Assembly: GCA_003254925.1 (NCBI GenBank) | Contig: QANZ01010589.1 | Location: 431,172 to 495,171 of the forward strand | Reading direction: 5' to 3' | DNA from: Chamaecrista fasciculata | Lineage: Eukaryota; Streptophyta; Magnoliopsida; Fabales; Fabaceae | DNA length: 64,000 nt | Part shown: piece by piece, positions 1 through 11,295 of the stretch | Layout: each line of letters starts with the position of its first letter | Position numbering within the stretch: the first letter of the stretch is position 1 | Notes under the pieces: model-generated | Databases searched by the model: none | What the model saw: the letters and a program-made list of their open reading frames with translations, nothing else | What the model was told of the DNA's origin: nothing | Position numbers and translations under genes: made by a program

Positions 1-32
1 ATTTGAAAACGTATTCGTTTGGTACACTACAG

Positions 33-3000
33 GCTGTTCGGTTCTCAAGGAGAATCATAATGAAGGATTAAGGGACACTCCCATGTTCCAAACTGGACTG
101 GGAAAATCTGTCTTATTCAGTCAATCCTCCATGGCTAAAGCTTTATCTGTTCTCGGCGACGATGATTATGCTAGTGCAGGTATCTGACCCTCAATGTCTC
201 TCTTATAATTAATTCCGCTTTATCAGCATTTAGCAGCTTCCTTCTTGCAATGTCATGCGCTAACATGCTAATAGTTGATTCCACAGCCATCTGATTTCGA
301 AGATTATTTTATTATTTATTTATTTTTTTGTAACTCGTTTTCTAGTCCTTCTGTTGATTAACAAGAGGAAACGAATCTAATTTCTAAAGAACTATAAATT
401 TGTTTTCTCGTTTGCTTTTTTATTTTTCTTTGAGGTGAAATACCCGGTTTACTTGTGCCCCATGGCTTTTTAAATGCTCAAAACAGTTGGATTCTGCTAT
501 GCAAAGTAGCAGCGGGAAAATAATTTAAATTTGTCTCCAACACTTGAGGTCCCCCTTCTGAGCTATTGAAGGAAAAGTGTGTTCATAGAAATTGTAGTTT
601 GAAGAGCATCGACATGTTGACTAATGTTTGTGGTCCCTTTCTGTGGTCTACTCTGGACGCAGGCGAAGAGCATGCAATATATAATGCTTGCAGCTTCTCA
701 AATTCTCTGTTCAAAACAGGCTCTGGAAAAATGGTCAATATATCTTCTGATGGTCTAGTTAGAGCTAAGACATTATTGGGATTTGAAGAAGACTCTGTTT
801 ATTTTGATTTCCAGAGCCTGCAGCAAACAACAAAATTGCATGCTATTGGTGAGACATATGAAATGCAACACCCACCTCATCCACATTTAAATAGGGGTGT
901 CGACAGAGCTATGTCCCGTCCAAGTCCACCCTTAATTTATAATGCAAATTCAGTTGGAAGAACTTGTACATTAAAGGTTGACTCTGAAATAAACATTGTT
1001 CAACCTAAAACGTATGGTTCCAGCGACAAACAATCCTCAATTAAATTCTACACCGCCGGTGGAAGATCTATATCTGTGTCTAATGATGCACTGCAGCGAG
1101 CTAGGAGCCTTCTTGGTGACCCTGACCTGGGAACATTTTTGAACGAAGGGGATGCGGGCAATTCAACCTTCTCATTTTCGAATAAGCAACAATCTGACAT
1201 TACTACATCTAGTGAGGGAAATGATCCTCATACTCCTTTGTACCAAATTACGGCAAAGAGCAAGCATATGACAAAAATTTTCACGTCCCCCTTGAAATCC
1301 ACTAGTCAGATGGAGCCTTCAACAAAGTTTCGATGTGTAAGTGCTGGGAGCAACTTAATAACAAAATTTGATGCCGTTGGAAAGGAAATCGAATGTAGCC
1401 ATCAAAGTAATATCACTTGTAAGCAGAAACCTTTAAATGACAAAAACGAAGTGTCACACATAGATGTAAATAATTCTTCATTGAATGATTTCTCTTCAAG
1501 GATGGCTCCATCGGGACGGTCATCAAGACGGACGTTCCTTGACATTTCAAATACAATGGATACAGTACATGAAAACAATAGACAACTTGCTAGTGGAAAA
1601 AGGAGGCTGGGATCACGTGTTACTGTTTCTCCCTTCAAAAAGCCTCGCAGTTCCAAATTTTCTGCTCCTTTGAACCAGGATGTTGCAGTATTTCCTAATG
1701 GTAAATGTTGCTGAAGGCTTTTAAGTACACCACTATCTTTTTGATCGATGCTTCACTTATTCTGCTCTTTTGATGCTTCTGGTTTTCAGGTTTCTCTAAA
1801 TTATCCTCTAATAACTTTGATTGCAAAAGAAAGGTTTCCACTCGATATCCATTTCAAAATACAAGGATGAACATTAAGGAATTTTTCGGAATGCCTGCGT
1901 CAGAGAATAAAGTGGTGAGTTCAATCCTCATAAGGATAATCTTGATATCATATTCTCTTAAGACGTTTCATGCTCCTGACGCTGAGCTGACTTTACTTTG
2001 TGCACCAAAATGAATTCAGTTGCAGTATCTTCCGAACCAGGCCAACCAGGTGACGTCAAGTAATGCAGAAAAGTACATGTTTGATGATGGGTCTGGTCTA
2101 AATGCTATGGGGTCTGAAGCTTTTTTCCATCTATTGGTTCAGCAGGGAGCTTCCTCCAGTTATGCTTCTAAAGAGTAAATTTCTTCTGTTCTAAACTACT
2201 TGCTTCTACTTTTAGGGAAAATTTCAATGAATTTCCTAGGAATATGGTTTTATGATCTGCTAAAGGTTTGGTCGGTTAGCTAGTTGAGGCATGAGAGATA
2301 AACGTTATATGCAGTTATGCACTAGTAATCTGGTTGTCCGCTGAAATAAAAATATAAGTTGCTGAGTTTTTGAGTTCCTTTACTTTATCCTGAGGTTGAA
2401 GACTTGAAGTTATATGTTAGACTCCTGTTCCTTTTCTAGTTTATGCATCTTCATCTTCCATCTCTCTAGGTGGGTCACAAATCATTACAAGTGGATTGTT
2501 TGGAAACTGGCATGCTATGAAAGATGCTTTCCAGCTAGGTCTGCTGGGAAATTTTTGACTATGTCAAATGTGCTTGAGGAATTGAAGTACAGGTACGTAA
2601 CTAATATAAACAAATTATTTGTTTGGTCTATAAAACCTCTGAGAACTTTTGATGCCCAGATATGAAAGAGAGGTGAGTCATGGCCACCGGTCTGCTATCA
2701 AGAAAATTCTGGAAGGGGATGCATACTCTTCTTCAATGATGATTCTGTGCATTTCAGCCATTCACCCCGATCAAGGACTTGACACTGGGACACCAAATGA
2801 GATAACTAGTGAACCTAAAAGTAGTGAGGAAGCAAAAGTTGAACTAACTGATGGGTGGTAAGAAATCCCAATTTTATGTTCGTCTTCTTGCAATATATTT
2901 TATGTTCCCTGACATGTAGCAAGAATTCTCTTTGCAGGTATTCTGTGACAGCTATTTTGGATGTGCCATTGTCAAAGCAGCTTTCTGGCGGAAGATTATT

Positions 3001-6000
3001 TGTAGGACAGAAACTACGGGTAATATGTTGGTCCCCATATTATACATTTTACCTTCTTTGGTCCTGGATCACATGTGAAACTTGTGTGCATTTTTCTTGT
3101 ACAGATCTGGGGAGCAGGATTATGTGGTTGTATTGGACCAGTATCACCGCTTCAGGTTCTTCATGATTTAGGATTATGATTGAATGAAGTTTATAAATAT
3201 TTGTTTGCTATTAATCATATGATATTTTTCTCAGATTGATTTCTAATTTCAGGTGTCGACCTCAGTTAGTTTACAGCTGCATATAAACGGAACATATAGA
3301 GCTTCTTGGGCTGAAAAGTTAGGATTCTGTAAGCATCCTTTAGTTGAGAGTATCCAAGTCCTTTCAATCTTTCAAGAAAATCATCATGTTCTGTTAGCTT
3401 AGCTTCTTATGCATGTTAATTCTAATTCTACAGGTAAGCAAGCCGGCCCACCTTTGGCATTCAGATGCATAAAAAGCGATGGCGGTCTAATCCCTCAAAC
3501 ATTGGTTGGAATAACCCGTATATATCCGATTCTTTACAAGGAAAGGTAACTTCCGAATTATTAATGGTTTACTGTTTCACTTGAAATGCATATCTGGAAA
3601 TTCTCTCGTTCAGAATAACGTCTAATATCTATGATCAAGTAAGGATATAATTGTTTCCTCCATTAGGTTAAGCAATGGAGGATCTGTTGTAAGATCAGAG
3701 AGGATGGAGACTAACATGATGCAACTGTACAACCGAAGGTAATTTTTTACCCTCTTTCTTTCTTTGGGCCAAAAACATCTTAAATATGCTCGATACAGTT
3801 TGAAGTATGATAAAAGGACCTCGTTAATTTTGGTGTTAAAGCTGATCATCGAAGGTCATATACCTTGTATGTGTAAAATATATTCATTGAATTTGGATTT
3901 AGGTTCAGATAAAAAATGATTGATTCTTGGTATTATTTTTTCAATAATTAGTATTTTTTATTATTTATATTTCCTACAATATTTATACAAAAAGTCCGAA
4001 AAGGAAGAATAAGACAAAAAAACTTCAAATGCAATATTGTTGTATTATTTTAAAAAATTTATCCAAGACTAAAATCAGTGGTTTTAAAATAAGTTCAATT
4101 TTTTCTTAAAAAAATACACAAGTTGAATTTTTTTTTTTGGTTCTAGATAAGAATTATTTTGTCATCTGATCCCGTGAGATCTGATACTGGGAAAATATTT
4201 TTCTTGGCTTGTGGGATGGAATCTATAGTAATTCACCTGCCTACAATGTTCCTAATTGATTTAGAGTTCTGAGGCTGGATGTTAACATAACATGACGGCT
4301 ATAGCAGGCATGATGAGTTGTTCACTTGCTCCCATCTATCTTCAGTTCTTCACTGTAATGACTAATAAGCGTAATTTCTGTTGTCATCTTGAAATTAGAT
4401 ATGTTAAAGTACATAACAGGGTACACAGGTTCAAAGCAGAAATTATCACTGGTTTTTCATTAAATTGAAATGTTTTTGCGTTTCCCACAAAAATATAATC
4501 ATCATTTTTTTGTGTGCTTGATCTGTCTGCATGATCCATTCATGTGATTTTTTCTTTTGTTTTTGTTTTTGGATTAACATGTGAATTGAATTTTGTTTCT
4601 TTGTGATGTGATGGATCTCCTTCATTGCTGTAGACGCGCTGCCGTTGTAGAGGGCATCGTTTCAAACCTTGAAAAAGGAAGAAAAGATTCACATAATTAT
4701 GATGACAGTAGCGAAGGAGCCAAGATTTATAAAATGCTGGAGACAGCAGCAGAACCTGAATTCCTAATGGCTGATATGAGTCCTGAGCAACTTGGTTCTT
4801 TCGTTGCTTATAAGGCTAAACTAGAGGTGGGGTTATATTTCGGCCTCAAGAGGAGCCTTAGTGTAGAAAGAAATGTTAAATTATTATTATTATTCTTTTT
4901 TGGCAGAGAATGTTAAATTATTTTTAATTGGTCTTCAGGCAACCAGGCAATCGAAGATTGAGAAATCAATTGAAAATGCTTTGAAAGACGCTGGCTTGAG
5001 TACTAGAGAAGTCACCCCATTTATGAGGGTGCGGATAGTTGGTTTAACTCATAAAAGTAGAAATGACATGCCAATAGAAGGCTTAATATCGATCTGGAAC
5101 CCAACGGAGAAGCAGGTGAGCCACATATAGTAGTTTCATTGCCCTGATTCTGAATTTTCAGTACCCACGCGGTTCTAGCATCCAGTAAGAATTTTTTAAT
5201 CTAGTGTGCCTAGCTACCCATTATACGATTCTTTTTCATTTCTCCCATAACTCACCGTGTTTATCGTGGGTGCCAGGTAGATTCTCACAAGTTTCTGTTG
5301 TGCTACCAATGTGACAGCTACAGGAGCTGGTAGAGGGTCAAGCATATGTAATTACAGGGCTTATACCATCAGGTTCTGATTCAGGTATCCTCCATTTGCA
5401 GGCAAGAGGACCTTCTTCCAAATGGTTGCCTTTGTCTTCCAGCAGAAGCGAACAGTTTAAGTAGGTTCCTCCCAATCTGAAGGATACAAATGTCTATTGT
5501 GGGTACTGCTCTAGTTATGTCAAATTCATAAATCTAGCTTATTCTTTTGCAGGCCGTTTTTCAGTTGCCGCAAATCGATATCATTGTCAAGTTTGGGTGA
5601 GATCCCGCTTTCCAAGTAATCTTGCCACCCTCATATATATTTACGTATTTTTCTGCTACCAGTTTATTCAGATAAGAAAAGTAATATGACGCCGTAATCC
5701 ACAGCGAGTTCGACACAGCTGCCTATGTTGTTCATGTGGGAGAGGTACATACATCTGGTCATCAAAAGAAACAATGGGCTTTTGTGACTGATGGGTCGAT
5801 GTCTAGTTTAGAATGCGGACAGTCGATCAGTTCTTTGCTTGCCATTTGCTTTTGCTCACGATCCTTGGATTATGATTTGAATCCGCCAATTAACTATAAC
5901 CTTGCTGGATCTACGGTAATTTTAATGTACCATTGCTGATGTCTTTATCTTTTATAGCCGACTATGAATAATCTATGATGCACTTAGAAATAGAGACTAG

Positions 6001-7274
6001 TCATACGTATTTGGTAGACTACGACATGGCACTCACTCTTTTAACCATGAGTAAACTAACAATTTGGTCCCTGAAAGATCATCGAGCTGACAACTCAGTC
6101 CTTAAAAAATTAAAATGTACAATTTAGTCCCTAAAAAATTAAAACGGTGTATTTTTTAATCCTTGAAAGATTAAAATGGTATACTATTTAGTCCATGAAA
6201 GGACTAATTAGTATGTCATTTTGATTTTTCAGGGATTAAATTGTATATTTCTATCATTTAAGGATCGAGTTGTCAACTTAGTGATCTTTCATAGACCATA
6301 CTCTTTAAACATTGTATCTATGTCGTGGTCATTTTATCGGTGCTTCATATCAATTACTATTTACTAGTAGATTTGTCGTATATTTTAAATTTTAGAAATA
6401 TAAAATAAGTTTTAAGAATATTTTTTAAAAATTATTAAATAATTATTTTCATTATCTCTTAAAAATAGTACAACATTATTTAACTTCACTCTCTTTAATG
6501 TAAGTCATATTTTGTATTTTTTGTGTATTAATGTATGGTTTTGAAATTAAAGGCAGTAAAAGATTTAAAGTTATATAGTATAGTGTAGGATTGGAGACGA
6601 TTATTTCCACCAATTAATTATAGCCTGTTATTGTTATCTTTGATTAAATTATAATCCTTAGTTTCCGCAAGGTAGCAAAAGTGGAATGTGTAGATAAAAA
6701 GTGAAAACTTCAGATTATGCTTCACTAACAAAATTATTAAATGAATACTCAAAATAAAAGGCCGAACTTTATAATGTCTTTATGCAATTTTTTACTTTTT
6801 TAGTATATATGAAAGGTAGATGTTTGGAGAAGATATACCCAAGCCATCTTTTTCTCCAAGCTGACTATTTTAGACAGTTTATGAAATTATTGAAGTTAAA
6901 TTGCATTACTTCCGTAGATGGATAAATCTTGTAACTTCATCGCGTGCAGGTTTGCTTTTGTAATCTCATTAAAAAGGAAAAGGACCATATAAACCATATT
7001 TGGGTTGCCGAAGCTACTGAAAATTCAATGTATTATTTGACTTTTGATTCCCCGCACTGTTCTCACCTCAAAAATGCTGCAACCTCCATCAGAAGATGGG
7101 CAAACATCGCTAGTGGGGTATGCTTTCATCATGAACCCTGCCACATCAAAGCTTGTGCTGCATAATTCAATTTTCTGGAGTACTGATTTTATTTCTGTTT
7201 TTCCCCCTTCTCTTCAGACGATAGATGAGGTCAAAGAAAAAGTTTTATCCGTAGTTGGCGACTGTAAAGACTAG
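33..7274 (+). CDS. BRCA2: BRCA2 homologue, 3' part (5' end outside window)
   Basis: Homologous-recombination mediator that loads RAD51/DMC1 on single-stranded DNA in the nucleus. Exons read: 33-179, 663-1700, 1790-1914, 2020-2174, 2470-2592, 2660-2857, 2938-3019, 3105-3155, 3253-3328, 3434-3545, 3667-3738, 4634-4826, 4939-5115, 5318-5460, 5553-5615, 5705-5915, 6950-7117, 7218-7274 (TAG). All junctions are GT-AG and in frame. Three BRC repeats are visible: FQTGLGKSV (exon 33-179), FKTGSGKMV and FYTAGGRSI (exon 663-1700). Next come the plant-conserved VTVSPFKKPRSSKF stretch, MNIKEFFGMP, the helical domain (EWVTNHYKWIVWKLACYER) and OB-fold strands (GWYSVTAILD, LRIWGAGL, RRAAVVEGIV). The first exon of the gene lies upstream of the window; position 33 follows an AG and fits the plant BRCA2 frame. 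Family identity is secure. The exact first exon edge and any alternative splicing are inferred. Confidence 0.93.
4886..4908 (-). mobile_element. Ultra-short oligo(A)-tailed insertion in a BRCA2 intron
   Basis: A 23-bp insert, read on the minus strand as CTCTGCC followed by an A-run and an AAT-rich end. It lies between perfect 14-bp copies of AATGTTAAATTATT at 4872-4885 and 4909-4922. It sits between the exons ending at 4826 and starting at 4939. Best explained as a severely 5'-truncated retroposon; see the findings. Confidence 0.55.
6010..6345. mobile_element. Probable MITE-like inverted repeat in the last large BRCA2 intron
   Basis: The left edge (about 6016, GACTACGACATGGCACTC) is roughly inverted at about 6310-6330 (GTATCTATGTCGTGGTC). 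Inside, degenerate motifs of the type 'TTTAGTCCCTGAAAG' run in both orientations, as in Mutator-like MITEs elsewhere in this window. No clear target duplication was found, so the class is uncertain. Confidence 0.4.
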
Positions 7275-7720
7275 AGTGAGCAAGGAGCTGCTCTAAAGAA
7301 TATGTAAGTTGTTCTATTGTTGCTATGCATTCAGAAATCTTCGACATTAGTTACATGTTATTGATGTTTTAACGGTCAGCACTACAATCTGAGTTCTCTA
7401 TATTTTAGCTTTAATTTAGTAGATGCAGGTGAAAGGATAGAAGTAAGGAAAAACAGAAAAAACTTATAACTGAAAATATTACCCAAATATTGACCGTTTT
7501 AGCCATGTAATCTTAATTTTCAATAGGAAGTCAATGAATAGAAATAATAAATTACTAGAAAACTCAAATAACCAGTGCATATATATGACATTCCCAAGTA
7601 ATTGGTATCACTGCCATCTATATATTGCCATAAAATTTACCTTGGTTTCCATCTAAGTAATGTAATCTTGTTTCAAATTTTGATTATTTCGAATTTGAAA
7701 TTTTAAGAGATAATCGAGAG
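7275..7720. other. BRCA2 3' flank
   Basis: AT-rich sequence after the BRCA2 stop codon, presumably holding its 3' UTR and poly(A) site. No further coding signal seen before the hAT element. Confidence 0.5.
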
Positions 7721-8877
7721 CAGTGCAGTCAAGATTTAGATTTAAATCGTAAGATCGTACGATCTTGAAAGGCAAGATCTAGTTAAATGGGATGCAGGAT
7801 TATTTTTGAGCAAGATCGTGGTAGGATCGCTATTTTGCTCGTAAGATCGTACGATTTCACCGATCTTACATATTTTTTTTTGGAAGTTTTTTTTTAAAAA
7901 AAAAGTCCAAAATGTTGCTTTTGGGGACTTTTTTTATTTCAAAGGTCCAAAATGTTCCATTTTAAGCACCCAAAAATTAAAAACTCTAAGTTTGCTGTTT
8001 GAATATTGAGCTTAATTTGTCAAGTATTGAGCTTAACTTGTAGTTCTTTAGGATATGAATGTAATTGGAGTACTTTTGAAATGGTAAGAAACTTTAAACA
8101 TGACTGTTTTTTTTACAAATCTTATTATTTTATTCTCTTTAAATAGTTAAGTTAATTATTTATAACCATTCATTATTTAGGTTCACACGAAGAGATTGAA
8201 TCGTATAATTTAAAAAAAAAAAGATGAATGAGTTGATCTATGTTATATTTAATTGAAAATTGAAAGGGAAAAGAACTATAAGGGAGCTTAACAACATAGA
8301 AGATCTTTCTTCTAATGATGAATGGATCATTGAGAATATTGAAAAAAGAGATGAAAACATAGGATGAAGTAGAAGATGAAGCCTTTGAAGTTCAAGAAGT
8401 AGAAAATGTTGAATCTCGTGGCACTGTTGATGATTTGGACATTCCAATGGATGAAATAGAAATGAGAGACATTGATGATAATGATTTTGATGTGTGATAT
8501 ATGCTTAGATGAACTTTTTGATAATGATGTTCTAATTTTGTGATGGTACTCGTGGTTGTTGGCTTGTTTTTGTTAATCTTTTACTGAACTTATGATAAAT
8601 TTTTTAGACATCTTGATAATTAGCTAATTACATGTTGAGACTATAGGTTGATGATGTTGTATAAAGATTTTGAGACATGTCATAAGATGAATTTATGACT
8701 TATGAACATATATATATATATAAATTCTTAGATAGATATTAGTAATTGTTTATATAATTTATATAATATTTTTTTATGGAAATTCATAGGATCTTACGAT
8801 CCTCGATTCGATCGTGCGATTCGATCTATCTTATACCTTTTCCGATCTTAAGTAAGATCTCGATCTTGACTACATTG
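7721..8877. mobile_element. Non-autonomous, decayed hAT-type DNA transposon
   Basis: Imperfect terminal inverted repeats: the left end CAGTGCAGTCAAGAT matches the inverse of the right end (CAATGTAGTCAAGAT) at 13 of 15 positions. They are flanked by a near-perfect 8-bp target duplication (ATCGAGAG at 7713-7720, ATCGGGAG at 8878-8885), the length expected for hAT. Subterminal regions are rich in short palindromic GATCGTACGATC-like motifs at both ends. A plus-strand relic at about 8288-8497 ends in an acidic tail (MRDIDDNDFDV, then stop) like the C-terminus of plant hAT transposases. No other transposase domain is intact. Confidence 0.78.
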
Positions 8878-9277
8878 ATCGGGAGTATCGAATAGCCAAA
8901 AAAAAAAAAACATTTCAGAATCATGAATCTTAGTAATTCCTTTCTTGTATCTCACTATTCTTGTACCATATTCTGTGATGATACTCTCAATAAAGAATGG
9001 AATACCTTCGTTAATACTCTCAATAGTATGGATCTCCTTCAGCATCAGAATTACATTTACAGTAAAGAAGATGAACATAAGAGAATAATAATAGTTGAGT
9101 GTATTGCAATGGGAATGGCAAAAGGTGCTTGCTCAAGAATAGGAGACGTGGTGCAATGTGAAACGTTGAGATGGAATGGATGGTCAATATGTGCTCAATT
9201 CAGGCACTACGGTGAATTTGAGGGAAATCCACTGCAGGGGATCTGCCCTCTCATTCCCTTGCTATGAAAGTTGTTTT

Positions 9278-9293
9278 TTTTTTTTTGGGTCGA
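9278..9293 (-). mobile_element. Ultra-short oligo(A)-tailed insertion
   Basis: A 16-bp insert, minus-strand sequence TCGACCC followed by nine A. It lies between perfect 15-bp repeats TATGAAAGTTGTTTT at 9263-9277 and 9294-9308. The outer edge of the duplication reads CT|AAAA on the minus strand, an L1-endonuclease-like nick. Confidence 0.6.
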
Positions 9294-9524
9294 TATGAAA
9301 GTTGTTTTAGATTGGCATGCCTGTGCATTTCTCTCTAACTAAAATTATTTTATTATTATAAATTTAGCTGAAGTTGCTAACCTGCAGATCCTTTTTCAAT
9401 CTTGTATCTAACAAGCTGGATTCTGGAATGCCGTGATGATTACTCTTTTGTGGACAAATGAAGGGAGAAAATAGTAAGTAGCAATGATGATCAGGGTCGT
9501 ACACGTGCCCGCTGATAGGTATAT

Positions 9525-9544
9525 TTTTTTTTGATAGATAGGTC
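9525..9544 (-). mobile_element. Ultra-short oligo(A)-tailed insertion
   Basis: A 20-bp insert (minus strand GACCTATCTATC plus eight A) between 10-bp repeats ATAGGTATAT at 9515-9524 and 9545-9554. It has the same architecture as the neighbouring insert at 9278. Confidence 0.45.
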
Positions 9545-10138
9545 ATAGGTATATGATTGGGAAGAAGGCCGGCCATTTCCCCAGTTTCTTACTTGCATGG
9601 ATTCAATTAGTCAATTGAATGTATGATTAAAACTCTATTTTGATCAATTTTCCAATTTGATCCCAGATTTTATTTTTCAATTTAATCTTTCACAATCTTT
9701 TTTATTAATGTTAGACTCTATCTAATATTTAACTAAATCATTGATGTATAATATTATTAGTTAATGATATAACATTTTAATTAACTCATTAGGAAATTTC
9801 ATTTTCATATTAAGAAATAAATTTGAAAAAATTATAGAAATTTACTGTTTATTTGAGTTAAAATTACATATGCTTACGGCTTTTGCAGCTCGAACTGGTT
9901 CCTGGGCTGTTGGAGCATGATTTATTTGGTGAACTTTCATTAAAGAAATGTAAGTGGTAATGTTGTATTACTCATTTTTTAAATTTTCTGTGACTAATAG
10001 AACTCTTCCACATTAGCTTTACGAGTGTTGTAAGTCAAATGGCCCTTGTGAATTCCTGTCCACTAAAATACCGAGTTGAGGTATTTAAATTAGATGTTTT
10101 TACTTTAGAGAAAGAGACATATTAAGACAACAGAATTG

Positions 10139-10152
10139 TTGGCCAAAAAAAG
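10139..10152 (+). mobile_element. Ultra-short oligo(A)-tailed insertion
   Basis: A 14-bp insert TTGGCCAAAAAAAG between perfect 15-bp repeats AAGACAACAGAATTG at 10124-10138 and 10153-10167. The upstream edge reads ATT|AAG, resembling an L1 nick. Confidence 0.62.
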
Positions 10153-10796
10153 AAGACAACAGAATTGAATTGTTAGTCTTTCTAATCTTCTAAATATTTT
10201 TTTTTATTATATAAGTCTATAATGTATATATCTATTATTAATTTTATTGATTGCAAATTAATAAAAACAAAATATAAATTTAATCTTATTTAAATTAATT
10301 TTTTATTAATAACTAAATTTCATTAGATTTAATTGATTAAAACTGTATATGATTACTACTTGTTCTTAATATGTAAAAGTTGAAAAAAAAAATATAAAAG
10401 ATAAGCAAGAATGACCAATAAGGCAATAACAGCTAAGATTTTTCACTGTGAAGTCATCAAATTTGATGAATCCAAAGTTAAGGAAGGCAAAGAACGGGAA
10501 GTAGAGGTTAAACTTTAATGTGAATTTTATAAAATAATATATATAAATCACATTTTCTCTTTCTCTTTTTATCTCTCTCATACTTAAAAAAAATGTAGAG
10601 AAGAAAAATGTAGAAGATTCATTTTCCTCCTTGAGATATTAACTGAGAATTTCAGCACCAATCTGTTCATTTATGTTTTTCTCCAAATATATTGCCTATG
10701 AAAATTAAGGTCTGAATTGTTTGATAATATTATATATTATAATATTATAGTGGGTTAAATAAAAGTTTTGGATTGTCTAATTTGTAGATGAGTCAA

Positions 10797-10822
10797 ATAT
10801 ATATATATATATATATATATAT
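10797..10822. repeat. (AT)n microsatellite
   Basis: About 13 uninterrupted AT units in the spacer between BRCA2 and MTHFR. Confidence 0.95.
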
Positions 10823-11295
10823 TAAGAAGTAAAAAGAGAGGTAACTAAATAGAAATAAAGGAAGGTCTCGTATACACAAGCATAAGCCACCATTAGGTAA
10901 TCGTGGTTGAAAACTAATGATTTTCACCTAGGTTATTGACAACCTTCAATTTTACTGAAGGGTTGTAGAATAACTTTTAAGGATAGTGTCCTTGAGAAGT
11001 GACTTGAACTAGTTTGTACAATTTTATACAATTCCTCAACGTGAATAAATCAAAATCACTCAATATTATAACCGTGAATAGCACAGTACAATACTAGTTT
11101 ATATTATAATCCCACGACCTAGTTGCCACTCAATATACTATTATCATTTAAGTATGAAAATTAAGGTCTAAATAAATCAAAATCACAACAAAGTTATAAA
11201 TATAGCTTGATCCATCATGATCGAAATAAAGAAAAAGAAAAACATGATGAGCAACCGGCGTCCTTAAGGAAAGGAAAATATCACCGACGCTACTC

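Larger units (their letters stand above)
8878..11295. other. Intergenic, between convergent BRCA2 and MTHFR
   Basis: AT-rich spacer. It holds an ORF of 114 codons at 8923-9267 that I do not recognise, three ultra-short A-tailed insertions (listed separately) and an AT dinucleotide run. No conserved gene seen. The end next to 11296 should contain the MTHFR 3' UTR. Confidence 0.5.

Noticed and set aside
8885-8912. AATAGCCAAAAAAAAAAAAA as another micro-insertion
   Set aside because: No flanking direct repeat could be found.
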